Origin: JAGOLU01 sp964542665
GTDB lineage: Bacteria > Patescibacteriota > Microgenomatia > UBA1406 > GWC2-37-13
Assembly: GCA_964542665.1 (NCBI GenBank)
Contig: CAZIUF010000001.1
Span: 1-64,000, forward strand
Reading direction: 5' to 3'
Length of the DNA: 64,000 nucleotides
Part shown: positions 1 through 8,078 of the stretch, in pieces
Layout of the letters: every line of letters starts with the position of its first letter
How positions within the stretch are numbered: the stretch's first letter is position 1
Notes under the pieces: generated by a model
What the model was told of the DNA's origin: nothing
The model's database searches: none
What the model saw: the letters and a program-made list of their open reading frames with translations, nothing else
Made by a program: the position numbers and the translations under genes

Positions 1-117
1 GTAGTTCATTTTTATACATATTGGTATGAAAATGAACGTACGAGTGGTTATGCCCGTAGCTATCTCAATTGCGAAGGGCCCAGTACTCGTTTTCGTATCA
101 AAAAGTGGTATAAATGA
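1..117 (+). CDS. C-terminal end of an unidentified protein (cut by window edge)
   Basis: Frame 1 is open from the first base to a TGA at 115-117 and encodes 38 residues, rich in Tyr, Arg and aromatic residues and ending in RIKKWYK. The basic aromatic tail could be a cytoplasmic end or the end of a nucleic-acid-binding protein, but there is too little to name a family. It is followed by 139 nt before era with no clear terminator. Support is only that the frame stays open to the edge and has a plausible composition. Confidence 0.45.
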   Translation, partial: VVHFYTYWYENERTSGYARSYLNCEGPSTRFRIKKWYK

Positions 118-256
118 GGTATACTATCTATCAATCCAGATCATTATCTGGGCCGATCCAACAATAAACTCCAGAATTTGAAAATTCGGCACAAAGGGCC
201 GCAATCACAAATATATTTGGTGTTATTTGTGAGCGAGCCCTTAGTAAGCAAAATCT

Positions 257-1132
257 ATGAAAAGTGGTACAGTACTCATCGTCGGTCGTCCAAATGTCGG
301 AAAGTCGACATTTGTCAATAATATCATCGGGACCAAAGTATCCATCACCAGTCCCAAGCCACAGACCACGCGCTTCCCTATCCGTGGTGTATACGCTGAG
401 GAACGAGGTGAGATGGTCTTCGTCGATACTCCAGGTATATTCGATAAGGCACATGACATGCTTTCACGTCAGATCAATCGTGAAACGCTTAAGACGCTCA
501 ATCACGGATTTGACGTCGCCATCTACATGGTCGATCATACTAGACGTCGTGATATGGAAGAGGCCAAAGTTCTCGGGCTAGTCCGCCAGATTAAAAAACC
601 TGTACTCCTGGTCATCAACAAAATCGACTTCCAAGAAAAAACATACCTTGCGCAATACGAGTTTATGAAAGATGAGTTCAAAGAAGTATTTGAGATTTCA
701 GCGCTCAAACACAAACATATCAAGCCACTGATCGATCGACTTTTTGAACTCCTCCCAGAGTCAACTCAAGATCAGATCGATCACACGCTGTCAGATACGT
801 TCACTCATCCGGTGCTGAACATGGATAGTCGAATCTTCCTCGCCGAACTTATCCGTGAAAAAGTCTTCCTGATGAACGGCGATGAGATCCCCTACACCGC
901 AACTGTCGTCATCGATGAGATCACGCCACGTAATCGTGATACGACCTACATCAAAGCGCGTATTTTGACGACACACATCCGGTATCGTAAGATGCTTATC
1001 GGTGAAGGTGCTCGTAAAGTGAAAGAAATCGGTGCATATGCTCGCAAAGAGATCGAGCTCGCAACCAAAAAACATATTTTCCTCGATCTCACTGTCGAAG
1101 TAGACAAGCATTGGCAAGAACTGTACACCTGA
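257..1132 (+). CDS. era: GTPase Era, ribosome assembly factor
   Basis: Era binds the 3' end of 16S rRNA and helps mature the 30S subunit. The 291-residue product shows the GTPase motifs in order: G1 GRPNVGKS (10-17), G2 PQTTRF (35-40), G3 DTPG (57-60), G4 NKID (121-124) and G5 SALK (about 145). From about residue 200 a KH-type RNA-binding domain follows, with GEGARKVKEIGAYARKEIE. Length is normal for Era (about 300). The ATG at 257 is placed right at the first beta strand before the P-loop, so a later start is not possible. No Shine-Dalgarno sequence is visible. Confidence 0.96.
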   Translation: MKSGTVLIVGRPNVGKSTFVNNIIGTKVSITSPKPQTTRFPIRGVYAEERGEMVFVDTPGIFDKAHDMLSRQINRETLKTLNHGFDVAIYMVDHTRRRDMEEAKVLGLVRQIKKPVLLVINKIDFQEKTYLAQYEFMKDEFKEVFEISALKHKHIKPLIDRLFELLPESTQDQIDHTLSDTFTHPVLNMDSRIFLAELIREKVFLMNGDEIPYTATVVIDEITPRNRDTTYIKARILTTHIRYRKMLIGEGARKVKEIGAYARKEIELATKKHIFLDLTVEVDKHWQELYT

Positions 1133-1180
1133 TAGACTATCAAAATTACTAAATACTATTTGAGATGGCTTGTTTGAGCG

Positions 1181-1186
1181 TATACT
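1181..1186 (+). promoter_or_regulatory. -10 hexamer of a leaderless promoter for ddl
   Basis: TATACT lies 7 nt upstream of the ATG at 1194. With this spacing transcription would begin at or next to the start codon, so the mRNA would have no leader. This also favours 1194 over the upstream in-frame TTG at 1170. Confidence 0.55.
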
Positions 1187-1193
1187 TAGGATT

Positions 1194-2327
1194 ATGAAAA
1201 AGGATATCCTCATCATGTTTGGTGGAGTCTCAGCAGAGCATGAGGTCTCTATCATCACTGGCCTACAAGTATTTGAAAAGATTGATCGCAATCTATATAC
1301 CCCTCACGCAGTATATGTCAGCAAAACTGGTGTGATGTCATATCTATCAGGACTCACCTCACGCAGAGATTTTCTGGCGTGTAAACGACTGGCCATCACT
1401 GGTCATCAAGATGCAAAAGGGTCAGTTATACAAACAACCGGTCTCATCAAAAAATCTATCCGTCCTGTTGCTGCATATCTCGCTTTCCATGGAGGCTCAG
1501 GCGAAAGCGGTCCAGTGCAGGGATTCTTAGAGACTATCGGGCTTGCATATACTGGCCCATCCCAAGAGTCCGCAGTGATTACGATGAACAAACAGCTCAC
1601 CAAATCAGCACTGACTACGGCAAATGTGATGACAGTGCCAGGCAAATCATATCTGTCATCATCGATCCATACAGATGCACACGCTTTAACAAAAGGTATC
1701 TTGTCAGAGTTCCGACTCCCACTCATCGTCAAGCCAGTACATCTAGGCTCAAGCATCGGGATCAAGGTAGTCCACACTGAAATAGATCTTGAGAAAGCTC
1801 TGATCGAATCAGCATACATGGATACAGAAGTTCTCGTTGAGGTATTTTTGTCGGATTTTAAAGAATACAACTGTGCGGTTCGCAGCGTCAACGGAATACT
1901 CGAGACGAGCGAAATAGAGCGACCACTGTCATCCAAAGAAATCTTAAGTTTCGCAGATAAGTATGAGCGAGTTGGCAAAAAGACCGGTGGGTCAGGTATG
2001 GCATCTCTCCAGCGTGAGCTTCCTGCGAAGATATCCGAGGATCTGAAAATACAGATTCAAGAAACAGCTAAAAAAGCATATGTAGCATGCCGTTGCACGA
2101 GTATGGTGCGCATCGACTTTATGTTCACGCCGGTTGGCGAGCTCTATCTCACTGAGATCAATCCTATCCCGGGCTCCATGGCCTACTATCTGTGGGAAGC
2201 GACTGGAGTGTCTTTCACACAACAGATCACAGATCTGATTGAGCAAGCCGTGAAAGATCACACTGAAAAGAAATCTCTCGTCCTCGACTACAAAACAGAT
2301 ATTGTGGAAAAGTTTATCGCTCAATAA
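1194..2327 (+). CDS. ddl: D-alanine--D-alanine ligase
   Basis: This ATP-grasp ligase joins two D-Ala residues for the peptidoglycan stem peptide. The 377-residue protein begins MKKDILIMFGGVSAEHEVS, the standard Ddl N-terminus, and continues with HGGSGESGPVQGFLE, the ATP-grasp lysine segment VKPVHLGSSIGI and the metal-binding EINPIPGSMAYYLW near the C-terminus. At 377 residues it is of the longer Ddl/VanA size class. The start is set at the ATG at 1194 because homology begins there and a -10 box sits 7 nt upstream. It converges on the murF-like gene with a 7-nt overlap, so both enzymes of D-Ala-D-Ala use lie side by side. Confidence 0.95.
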   Translation: MKKDILIMFGGVSAEHEVSIITGLQVFEKIDRNLYTPHAVYVSKTGVMSYLSGLTSRRDFLACKRLAITGHQDAKGSVIQTTGLIKKSIRPVAAYLAFHGGSGESGPVQGFLETIGLAYTGPSQESAVITMNKQLTKSALTTANVMTVPGKSYLSSSIHTDAHALTKGILSEFRLPLIVKPVHLGSSIGIKVVHTEIDLEKALIESAYMDTEVLVEVFLSDFKEYNCAVRSVNGILETSEIERPLSSKEILSFADKYERVGKKTGGSGMASLQRELPAKISEDLKIQIQETAKKAYVACRCTSMVRIDFMFTPVGELYLTEINPIPGSMAYYLWEATGVSFTQQITDLIEQAVKDHTEKKSLVLDYKTDIVEKFIAQ

Positions 2328-3769
2328 TACAAATCATTCAACTCGGGCAGTACAAGCAGTACATACTCAGCGGGAGGATGACTTTTGGAAGCAGTCGACA
2401 CAAACTCAGATAAATCTTTCACGACGGTGAAGTGATCACTCTTCCCAAACCCGCGGACAATCTCTTTCTCAAACATACTCGACAAAATATACGTATGATG
2501 GGCTTTTTCGGCGAGTAAGTGACCAAGTTTCTCATTTTTATCACGATTTTGGATCGAAAGCTCAGGTATGCCTGCGGTGACGACGAGGAGTTTTTTACGT
2601 TTATCATGGGCATATGCTTCAGCCCTCCCGATCGATATACTCGCAGTCGTAAAAGATATATTGTATGAGTCGTCGATACCGTCATATCCATACACATTTG
2701 ATACCACTCCACGTCGATCAACCTGCAGCGGAGTACGTATCACTTCAGACACAAATCTCGAAGGGATATCGAGATATTTCGCAACATGCAAAGCGAGTAT
2801 GAGATTGGACTTCTGAACTAGATTGAGGTGCGATGTATCCTCGTTGATATCAGGGTATGCGTTGTCATCATCATGCACTAGCAATCTCTTTCTATCGTTG
2901 AGGTTGATAGATAGATGTGAAATACTATCCCAAGTCCTTTCTCTGGTGACACAGAGTCCACCTGGTTTTGTATTTGTAAATATTTCAGCGAGAGCTTGCG
3001 TGTGATCGGCCTCTGAGGAAAAGCGTGCAAGATGTTGATCGCCAATATTTGTAAGGATTGCTATGTCGGGCTGAGTGACTGAGCAACTCGCAGCTATCTC
3101 TCCTCTCTCGTATGTATCCATCTCAACGATAAGCAGCTGCGTTTCAGAACGCAACTTATTCAACACCCAATCAGCTATACCAAGGGGTGTGTTAATGTTG
3201 CCTTCGATCATCTGTGTTCGGTAGGTATGTTGCACAAGTTGGAATAAGTAGTTTTTAATAGATGTTTTACCATACCCTCCAGCTATCGCGATAATTTTTA
3301 TCCCTGAATTTTGTGTTGCGATCAGATCATGAGCTTTTTGCATCCTTCTACTCTTCATAACTGTGAAAAAGGACACAGTGATGATGTGAGCTAGCAACAC
3401 GATAAGTGGTATAAAGACAAATGAAAAGGCAAATAACATGACTGCAATAATAATTTGCATGTACATCTGCTCACATGACGGAAAACCAGGTATATATGCT
3501 GAAGATGTTACGGGGATACAATGTGCCAATATGAAGTTTGGTATAAGAATAGCCAATACGACAAGCCAAATGCAGGCAAATAGCACGATACTCATCGAGT
3601 ATATGATCTGTGCTCTTGCAGTCATAACAAGATGTTGACGTTTCTGAAGTCCTCGTTTCCAAAAAAACCGCTTGAGCCAAAAGATATAGCGAGCAGCCGA
3701 ATACTCCTCCATCTGGAGGATATAGAGAAAGTCTGCGAAGGGAAAAATTGCGCTAATGATAGTTTTCAT
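2321..3769 (-). CDS. MurF-like Mur ligase with N-terminal membrane segments
   Basis: Mur ligases add amino acids or D-Ala-D-Ala to the UDP-MurNAc peptide. The catalytic core shows the P-loop GGYGKTSIKNYL (about 165), EMDTYERGEI, LTNIGDQHLARF (the ITNIG..HL motif) and a MurF-type DSYN in the third domain. Instead of the usual UDP-binding N-terminal domain, the first ~140 residues hold a basic amphipathic start and two strong membrane stretches (about residues 55-80 and 105-130). The ATG at 3769 is preferred over an in-frame TTG at 3799. With ddl as neighbour, a MurF role is the simplest reading, but the replaced N-terminal domain means the substrate could be lipid-linked or different. Confidence 0.8.
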   Translation of the reverse strand: MKTIISAIFPFADFLYILQMEEYSAARYIFWLKRFFWKRGLQKRQHLVMTARAQIIYSMSIVLFACIWLVVLAILIPNFILAHCIPVTSSAYIPGFPSCEQMYMQIIIAVMLFAFSFVFIPLIVLLAHIITVSFFTVMKSRRMQKAHDLIATQNSGIKIIAIAGGYGKTSIKNYLFQLVQHTYRTQMIEGNINTPLGIADWVLNKLRSETQLLIVEMDTYERGEIAASCSVTQPDIAILTNIGDQHLARFSSEADHTQALAEIFTNTKPGGLCVTRERTWDSISHLSINLNDRKRLLVHDDDNAYPDINEDTSHLNLVQKSNLILALHVAKYLDIPSRFVSEVIRTPLQVDRRGVVSNVYGYDGIDDSYNISFTTASISIGRAEAYAHDKRKKLLVVTAGIPELSIQNRDKNEKLGHLLAEKAHHTYILSSMFEKEIVRGFGKSDHFTVVKDLSEFVSTASKSHPPAEYVLLVLPELNDLYY

Positions 3770-3803
3770 ATATTTGCTTGTCACTTTTTTCGTTCTCAAT
3801 GGT

Positions 3804-3845
3804 ACGTTCTACGTTTTACGTTGTACACTCTACGTTGCACACCAC
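3804..3845. repeat. Heptamer-period array, ACGTTNT type
   Basis: Reading from 3804 in steps of seven gives ACGTTCT, ACGTTTT, ACGTTGT, ACACTCT, ACGTTGC, ACACCAC. The period is exact while the unit is degenerate. The array covers the 3' end of the alpha/beta hydrolase gene (stop at 3830) and the space before the murF-like gene. Confidence 0.75.
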
Positions 3846-4504
3846 TTTTTTACTACTCCATACAATAACGTTGGATTTTCGAGATGGATATTATGCCCAA
3901 CACCAGGGAGCACTTCATACCGACTTCCCTGCACGAGTTGATGCATGGTGCTGCATACCTCATCGCTTGGATAAGTATCGTCAATACCTCGCAGGATCAA
4001 AGAGCGCACATGAATTTTTTTCAACTCTTCTGTCTGGTCATATGAGACGACTCGACGATAGATCTCGCCCATACCTTTTTTATCTGCTTCTGTCAGCTCA
4101 CTATTCAATGAAAGTGGATTACTTGTGAGTCCAAGCATTTTTACTACCTTTGCAATACGTTTAATCAATCTAACCTTGTGACTCGGCATGTAGAGACACG
4201 GTGCACCAATCAGTACGAGCTGAGCTAACCACTCGGGATTGCGTGAGGCAATACATGTAGCTATCCGTCCACCAAATGAGTGCCCAATCAAAATGACTTT
4301 TTTAGACTTTAGACTTTCGACTTTCGACTCTGTCCAATTCGCATACTCGGGTATCCCCCACTCAGCGGATACGAGAGGTTCGCTCCCAAAACCTGGTAAG
4401 TCGATCGTCTGTACTTCTACATCATGAAACATGCTCGCAAATTGAGCCCAATGCTCGCGGGAATGACCCCAACCGTGTAGTATGACTATGGTGGTCTCGG
4501 ACAT
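3830..4504 (-). CDS. Alpha/beta hydrolase
   Basis: A serine hydrolase of 224 residues; the substrate cannot be told. It has the oxyanion-hole motif HGWG (10-13), the nucleophile elbow GHSFGG with Ser76, a likely acid in GIDDTYPSD (about 175) and the catalytic His in GVGHNIHLENP near the C-terminus, so the triad is complete. Residues about 57-68, between the lid entrance and the nucleophile strand, are encoded by a degenerate 7-nt array (4305-4332), and the last codons run into another such array. A TACAAT box lies 7 nt upstream of the ATG. It stands alone, between murF-like and tRNA-His. Confidence 0.85.
   Translation of the reverse strand: MSETTIVILHGWGHSREHWAQFASMFHDVEVQTIDLPGFGSEPLVSAEWGIPEYANWTESKVESLKSKKVILIGHSFGGRIATCIASRNPEWLAQLVLIGAPCLYMPSHKVRLIKRIAKVVKMLGLTSNPLSLNSELTEADKKGMGEIYRRVVSYDQTEELKKIHVRSLILRGIDDTYPSDEVCSTMHQLVQGSRYEVLPGVGHNIHLENPTLLYGVVKKWCAT
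4305..4332. repeat. Heptamer-period array inside the hydrolase gene, GACTTTN type
   Basis: Units GACTTTA (4305), GACTTTC (4312), GACTTTC (4319), GACTCTG (4326) follow each other with an exact 7-nt period inside the coding sequence. On the minus strand they encode the SKVESLKSK stretch just before the nucleophile strand of the alpha/beta hydrolase. Confidence 0.8.
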
Positions 4505-4511
4505 GATAGAT

Positions 4512-4517
4512 ATTGTA
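4512..4517 (-). promoter_or_regulatory. -10 hexamer of a leaderless promoter for the alpha/beta hydrolase
   Basis: On the minus strand TACAAT lies 7 nt before the ATG at 4504, with no room for a ribosome binding site. Confidence 0.5.
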
Positions 4518-4669
4518 GTCTACTTGCTCGGACAATACAAATCCTAGGAAAGAGTTTTGACCGTCCCATCAACATAAAGCTCGAAAATATGATAGAATAT
4601 TTGTGTATTTCCCGTTTCTGTGCCAAATGGAACGGGCATGGTCATGGGAGATATATTTTTGATCCTATT

Positions 4670-4744
4670 GGTGGCTATAGCTCAGTTTGGTAGAGCACTG
4701 CTCTGTGAAAGCAGTTGTCGCGGGTTCGAGCCCCGTTAGCCACC
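4670..4744 (+). tRNA. tRNA-His (anticodon GTG)
   Basis: The cloverleaf folds fully: acceptor GTGGCTA with TAGCCAC, D arm GCTC/GAGC, anticodon stem CTGCT/AGCAG around the loop CTGTGAA (anticodon GTG), and T arm with TTCGAGC. An extra G at 4670 faces the discriminator C at 4744, the G-1:C73 identity pair special to tRNA-His. CCA is not fully encoded. A short palindrome CCCAGAATTTCTGGG follows directly at 4743-4757. The 3' end (4722-4746) is repeated exactly at 6077-6101. Confidence 0.95.
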
Positions 4745-4746
4745 CA
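4722..4746 (+). repeat. Direct repeat, copy 1: 3' end of tRNA-His
   Basis: A 25-nt stretch from the T arm to just past the tRNA 3' end, identical to 6077-6101. This is the layout of a tRNA attachment site with the intact tRNA on the left boundary. Confidence 0.85.
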
Positions 4747-4804
4747 GAATTTCTGGGTTCAGTTTACATTTATCGTGACTTCCTCTATTATTTAAGTTAA
4801 TAGT

Positions 4805-5605
4805 ATGGAACCGCAACAACCCCAAACCACCACAGTTGGGGATTTACCACAATCTTCCTCAACGAATAGTAGGATACCTCTAATTTTAGGAATGATTCTG
4901 GCGCTACTCTTGGTAGGTGCCTTTAGTTACTTTATGGGTACCCGAACGCAAAAAATTGTCATCCAAGAACCTTCGCCTACTACGTCATTAGCCACTCCAG
5001 ACATCACGATAACGAAAACCCCAAATACAGAAACAACATTTAAAGATGTGTGGGGAATTGTGTCTTTTACTGTCCCAACAGGTTGGCAGGTTGACAATCA
5101 TATAGTTACAAATGATAAAACCTCGTTAGAGCCTGATGTTGAAGTTATAAGTATTCAAAAAAATAATGACTGGAAAGTCACTCTTTCGCTTAAGAAACAA
5201 TTTAAACCATGGGGGTGTGGTGGGATAAGTTTTGGAAAGGATGAATATGATGCATACTTTAATAAGTCTATTAAGATGTCCTTTTTGAATACAAACGCCT
5301 ATAGAGCAAATATAGAAAATGGAGAGTTTGAGGCTGGTGGAGATTCGATACCACCATATCCTCAAGTAATTTCTTTTGAAGGCCCTTCTTATCCAGCAAA
5401 AATTGATGATGTAAACAATCCGTACTATGGTAAAACTATTTATGATACAGCGTTCTGTTATGAAAATTCCTCTGTACCTGTACAGATAGGTGTTGAATAT
5501 TTTTCTAATACCTTTACACAAGATAATTTTGAAAATAAAAATCTTGATTATGCAACTATACATGAAATGGATAAGATTTTAGAGTCATTTCAACTACTGA
5601 AGTAA
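4805..5605 (+). CDS. Single-pass membrane-anchored protein, function unknown
   Basis: I do not recognise a family. The 266-residue product has a Pro/Gln/Thr-rich cytoplasmic tail (1-23), one membrane helix (about 24-44) and then an extracytoplasmic domain. The Thr/Pro-rich linker (55-75) leads into a compact beta-rich domain starting near WGIVSFTVPTGWQV, a pattern seen in lipoprotein-like or PsbP-like folds. Two or three cysteines (in PWGCGG and FCYEN) could form a disulfide. It is the first gene inside the segment bounded by the two copies of the tRNA-His 3' end, and by eye its base composition is more AT-rich than its neighbours, which fits acquisition. Confidence 0.7.
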   Translation: MEPQQPQTTTVGDLPQSSSTNSRIPLILGMILALLLVGAFSYFMGTRTQKIVIQEPSPTTSLATPDITITKTPNTETTFKDVWGIVSFTVPTGWQVDNHIVTNDKTSLEPDVEVISIQKNNDWKVTLSLKKQFKPWGCGGISFGKDEYDAYFNKSIKMSFLNTNAYRANIENGEFEAGGDSIPPYPQVISFEGPSYPAKIDDVNNPYYGKTIYDTAFCYENSSVPVQIGVEYFSNTFTQDNFENKNLDYATIHEMDKILESFQLLK

Positions 5606-5638
5606 CTTCAGATGTGGTGGTACATGACTACGATAATT

Positions 5639-6058
5639 TTAGATCCTTGTAGCAATCTCCTTAAAAACATCCTCTATGATGACTATATCCCACGATGGAT
5701 ATTTAAACTTTCTGATTTCTTCTAATGAATAGTAACCCAGATCTTGCCCTTCATGGAGTTGTTTACGCAGATCTTCTACAGCTGTATCGCAAGGTAAAAG
5801 AAAAACAAATTTTTCACGTATTTCTCCTAGCTGTTGAATGACGTAATTTTTAAATATTTTTATGTCTCCTAGATCCAATTCCAGCTCTTCTTTAATTTCT
5901 CTTTTTGCTGCTTCTTCGGGAGTCTCATCAGCTTCGATTCCTCCGCCGAAGTGGCTCCAATAGCCAGGTAGATGGGGAGCATCATCAGTCCTTTGTTGAA
6001 GTAGAATTTTCCCTTCTTGATTATAGGGAAGTATTAATGATGTCCGTTTATTTATCAT
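5639..6058 (-). CDS. NUDIX hydrolase
   Basis: NUDIX enzymes hydrolyse nucleoside diphosphate derivatives. The 139-residue protein has the NUDIX box from Gly39: G-x5-E45-x7-R53-E-I-K-E57-E58-L-E-L, with all metal-binding glutamates; the usual box Gly is replaced by Glu60. The substrate is not predictable, though LLQQRTDDAPHLPGYW is the pattern seen in MutT/8-oxo-dGTPase-like and general dinucleotide pyrophosphatases. It lies inside the tRNA-His islet, convergent with the upstream membrane protein. A TATGAT box lies 6 nt upstream of the ATG and its -35 region falls within the duplicated tRNA end. Confidence 0.9.
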   Translation of the reverse strand: MINKRTSLILPYNQEGKILLQQRTDDAPHLPGYWSHFGGGIEADETPEEAAKREIKEELELDLGDIKIFKNYVIQQLGEIREKFVFLLPCDTAVEDLRKQLHEGQDLGYYSLEEIRKFKYPSWDIVIIEDVFKEIATRI

Positions 6059-6064
6059 GTAGTA

Positions 6065-6070
6065 ATCATA
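6065..6070 (-). promoter_or_regulatory. -10 hexamer of a leaderless promoter for the NUDIX gene
   Basis: On the minus strand TATGAT lies 6 nt upstream of the ATG at 6058. The matching -35 region would fall at about 6088-6093, inside the tRNA-derived repeat, so the repeat may supply promoter sequence. Confidence 0.5.
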
Positions 6071-6076
6071 CCAGTT

Positions 6077-6101
6077 GGGTTCGAGCCCCGTTAGCCACCC
6101 A
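6077..6101 (+). repeat. Direct repeat, copy 2: orphan tRNA-His 3' end
   Basis: Exact 25-nt copy of 4722-4746 without the rest of a tRNA. It closes a 1.36-kb segment holding the membrane protein and NUDIX genes. Confidence 0.85.
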
Positions 6102-6139
6102 TACGTTTTTAGAACCTAAAAATAGCCTATTCTTCTTAA

Positions 6140-6757
6140 CTATATGTTTTCCAGTAATCTCGAAAGCTCTAAACTTGAGATCTCAGGTCTATTTGAATTA
6201 TATAAAAAAGTATTCCAGCCCAGCTTCCTTGCAGCATCAATATGAATAGCGCTATTGTCGATAAAAAGAATTTTATCTCCTTTCACGTGTGCTTTGTCTT
6301 CAGCTATTTTAAAAAATTCAAGATTGGGTTTTTGATAGCCAACAATACTTGAGTCTAAAATAACACTCCATGTTACAGGCGGGATGATACCTTTCGCCTG
6401 AATCAACGGAAACATTCGTGGATACATATTTGTTAATAGTCCAATCTTATATTTTTCACTGGCTTTTTGTACAACAGGCCAAATAGAGGGATTTTTTTCA
6501 AATCTGTTCACAAAATCTACGAGTAAAGAATATCCATCTGGAAATATAATACCCGCTTCTCTTTTAAGTATAGGCATAAGACTGTCTACATCACGACTTA
6601 GACATATCTCATTTTGATATCTTTTCCATATAGCTTCATATGCCGCTTCATTTTCCTTGTTTACACCTAAATCGTTCTTCATTTCATTCCACTTATTTGT
6701 ACCAGAAAAATCAAGCTCAATTACCCCTCCCAAATCAAAATAAATGAATGAAACCAT
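6140..6757 (-). CDS. HAD-superfamily hydrolase (IA type, YihX-like)
   Basis: A likely sugar-phosphate or nucleotide phosphatase of the haloacid dehalogenase fold. Of 205 residues, motif I is FDLGGVIELDF with the nucleophile Asp8; the second motif-I Asp is replaced by Gly as in the FDLGNVI group typified by YihX. Motif II is in LLTNMYPRM, the motif III lysine in GYQKPNLEFF, and motif IV in ILFIDNSAIHIDAA. The ATG at 6757 is chosen because the motif starts eight residues later and TATAAT sits 6 nt upstream. The gene lies between the second tRNA-derived repeat and a degenerate third one. Confidence 0.85.
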   Translation of the reverse strand: MVSFIYFDLGGVIELDFSGTNKWNEMKNDLGVNKENEAAYEAIWKRYQNEICLSRDVDSLMPILKREAGIIFPDGYSLLVDFVNRFEKNPSIWPVVQKASEKYKIGLLTNMYPRMFPLIQAKGIIPPVTWSVILDSSIVGYQKPNLEFFKIAEDKAHVKGDKILFIDNSAIHIDAARKLGWNTFLYNSNRPEISSLELSRLLENI

Positions 6758-6763
6758 AATAAA

Positions 6764-6769
6764 ATTATA
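6764..6769 (-). promoter_or_regulatory. -10 hexamer of a leaderless promoter for the HAD hydrolase
   Basis: On the minus strand a perfect TATAAT stands 6 nt before the ATG at 6757. Confidence 0.6.
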
Positions 6770-6776
6770 ACATTTT

Positions 6777-6804
6777 GGTTCGAAGTTCGTTCGCCTAGCC
6801 ACCC
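6777..6804 (+). repeat. Degenerate third copy of the tRNA-His 3' end (possible)
   Basis: GGTTCGA, then about 12 unrelated bases where the tRNA has 7, then TAGCCACCC. The two matching blocks are the T-loop and the acceptor strand of tRNA-His in the right order. It would close a second segment carrying the HAD gene. Similarity is limited, so chance is possible. Confidence 0.4.
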
Positions 6805-6824
6805 CAGTAACCTTGCTCTCCAGC

Positions 6825-8045
6825 TCATCCGCTTGCTCGATGGGAATATGTTCTGATTTCGGGAACTATTTTCGTAACGATTATTACCGCAGCGATCGCA
6901 AGTGCCCCTCCCAAAAATACTGAGGATTGAGTCCCGATCAGCGTCGCGAGGATCCCTGCCTCCACCTCTCCAAGCATCGGCCCACCTGCGCCAAAGATCA
7001 CATGGATTCCTGCCACTCGTCCTCGTAAGTAGTCAGGGGTATTGAGCTGCCTGATCACCATGCGGATATTCATGCTTATAAAATCAGCAGCTCCGAGTAC
7101 AACCAAGGCTAAACACGAAAGTATAAAAATAGGTGATAAAGCGAAGATTATCGTAGCTACTCCGATAATCACCACGCTCCATACCAGTACTTTGCCCTGA
7201 CGACCCTCGAGCCAGGATGGATTGGTGAGTATCCCAGCTGTTATGCCACCCACCGCTACTGAGGAGTACAGCATGCCGAGGCCACTTGCTCCCACATGAA
7301 GTATTTGATCAGCGTAGATAGGAAACAGAGTCTTTGCCATCGCAAAAAATGTTACAAAAAAGTCTAGCAACATCGTAGTGATGATGATGCGTTTGCTCAA
7401 CACAAATCTGAGGCCAGCCGATATTACTGCAAGATAATTTTCGGTGGGTATTTTTCGGATATCATGTGATGCGGGCGACATCATAAGCAGGCAGATGATA
7501 AAAGGGATAAAGCTCACGACATTTGCCATCAACAGTGGTTTCGTCCCGTAATAGCTCATGATCAAACCTCCTAAAGCTGGACCGAGGAGGACCGTTCCCT
7601 GCCACATGGTCGATGTGATTTGCACTGCATGACTAAAGTGACGATCTGGTACCAGCTGTGGGATCAGTGATTGACGAGCAGGGCGTACAAAAGCGAGTAC
7701 GGCATGTTCTACAAAGACTGAGATGTAGATGATCAGCGGCGTAATAGTATTTGTTAGAGAAGTTATCAGGACTACACTCGCGACGATGGTCAGGAGAATC
7801 TGAGTGATGAGTATGATTTGTTTTCGGTCTCTTTGGTCGGCTATGCTTCCGCCAATGAGAGTGAGTGCGAGTGTTGGGATCGCGCGCATGAGTCCAAGTA
7901 GCCCGAGTGCAAGCGCTGAGCCTGTCATCTGATAGAGCATCCATGAAAGTGCGATCGTGGACATCTCTCCTCCCGTCCATGAGATGAGACACCCAACCCA
8001 CAAAAGGCGAAAATCACGATACCGAAGAGCTACAAACCGAGACAT
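6825..8045 (-). CDS. MFS transporter (EntS-like exporter group)
   Basis: A 406-residue major facilitator with about 12 membrane helices. It starts MSRFVALRYRDFRLLWVGCL, the typical opening of the MFS_3/EntS-like exporters, and has the loop 2-3 signature GGSIADQRDRKQII. Substrate unknown; relatives export siderophores, drugs or metabolites. A TATACT box is 7 nt upstream of the ATG, and the promoter region is shared with the divergent CAP-domain gene at 8091. Confidence 0.9.
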   Translation of the reverse strand: MSRFVALRYRDFRLLWVGCLISWTGGEMSTIALSWMLYQMTGSALALGLLGLMRAIPTLALTLIGGSIADQRDRKQIILITQILLTIVASVVLITSLTNTITPLIIYISVFVEHAVLAFVRPARQSLIPQLVPDRHFSHAVQITSTMWQGTVLLGPALGGLIMSYYGTKPLLMANVVSFIPFIICLLMMSPASHDIRKIPTENYLAVISAGLRFVLSKRIIITTMLLDFFVTFFAMAKTLFPIYADQILHVGASGLGMLYSSVAVGGITAGILTNPSWLEGRQGKVLVWSVVIIGVATIIFALSPIFILSCLALVVLGAADFISMNIRMVIRQLNTPDYLRGRVAGIHVIFGAGGPMLGEVEAGILATLIGTQSSVFLGGALAIAAVIIVTKIVPEIRTYSHRASG

Positions 8046-8052
8046 AGGAGAG

Positions 8053-8058
8053 AGTATA
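8053..8058 (-). promoter_or_regulatory. -10 hexamer of a leaderless promoter for the MFS gene
   Basis: On the minus strand TATACT lies 7 nt before the ATG at 8045, within a 45-nt divergent intergenic region. Confidence 0.5.
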
Positions 8059-8078
8059 CATCTCCTATCATAAATGAG

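Noticed and set aside
1133..1193. Search for a terminator or riboswitch between era and ddl
   Set aside because: Only a 4-bp stem (GATAG/CTATC) is present, with no T-run.
4557..4593. TTGACC ... TATGAT upstream of tRNA-His as its promoter
   Set aside because: The spacer is about 25 nt, too long for a sigma-70 promoter.
4743..4757. CCCAGAATTTCTGGG after tRNA-His as a terminator
   Set aside because: No T-run follows and the loop is too short for the full stem; it may aid processing but is not a supported terminator.
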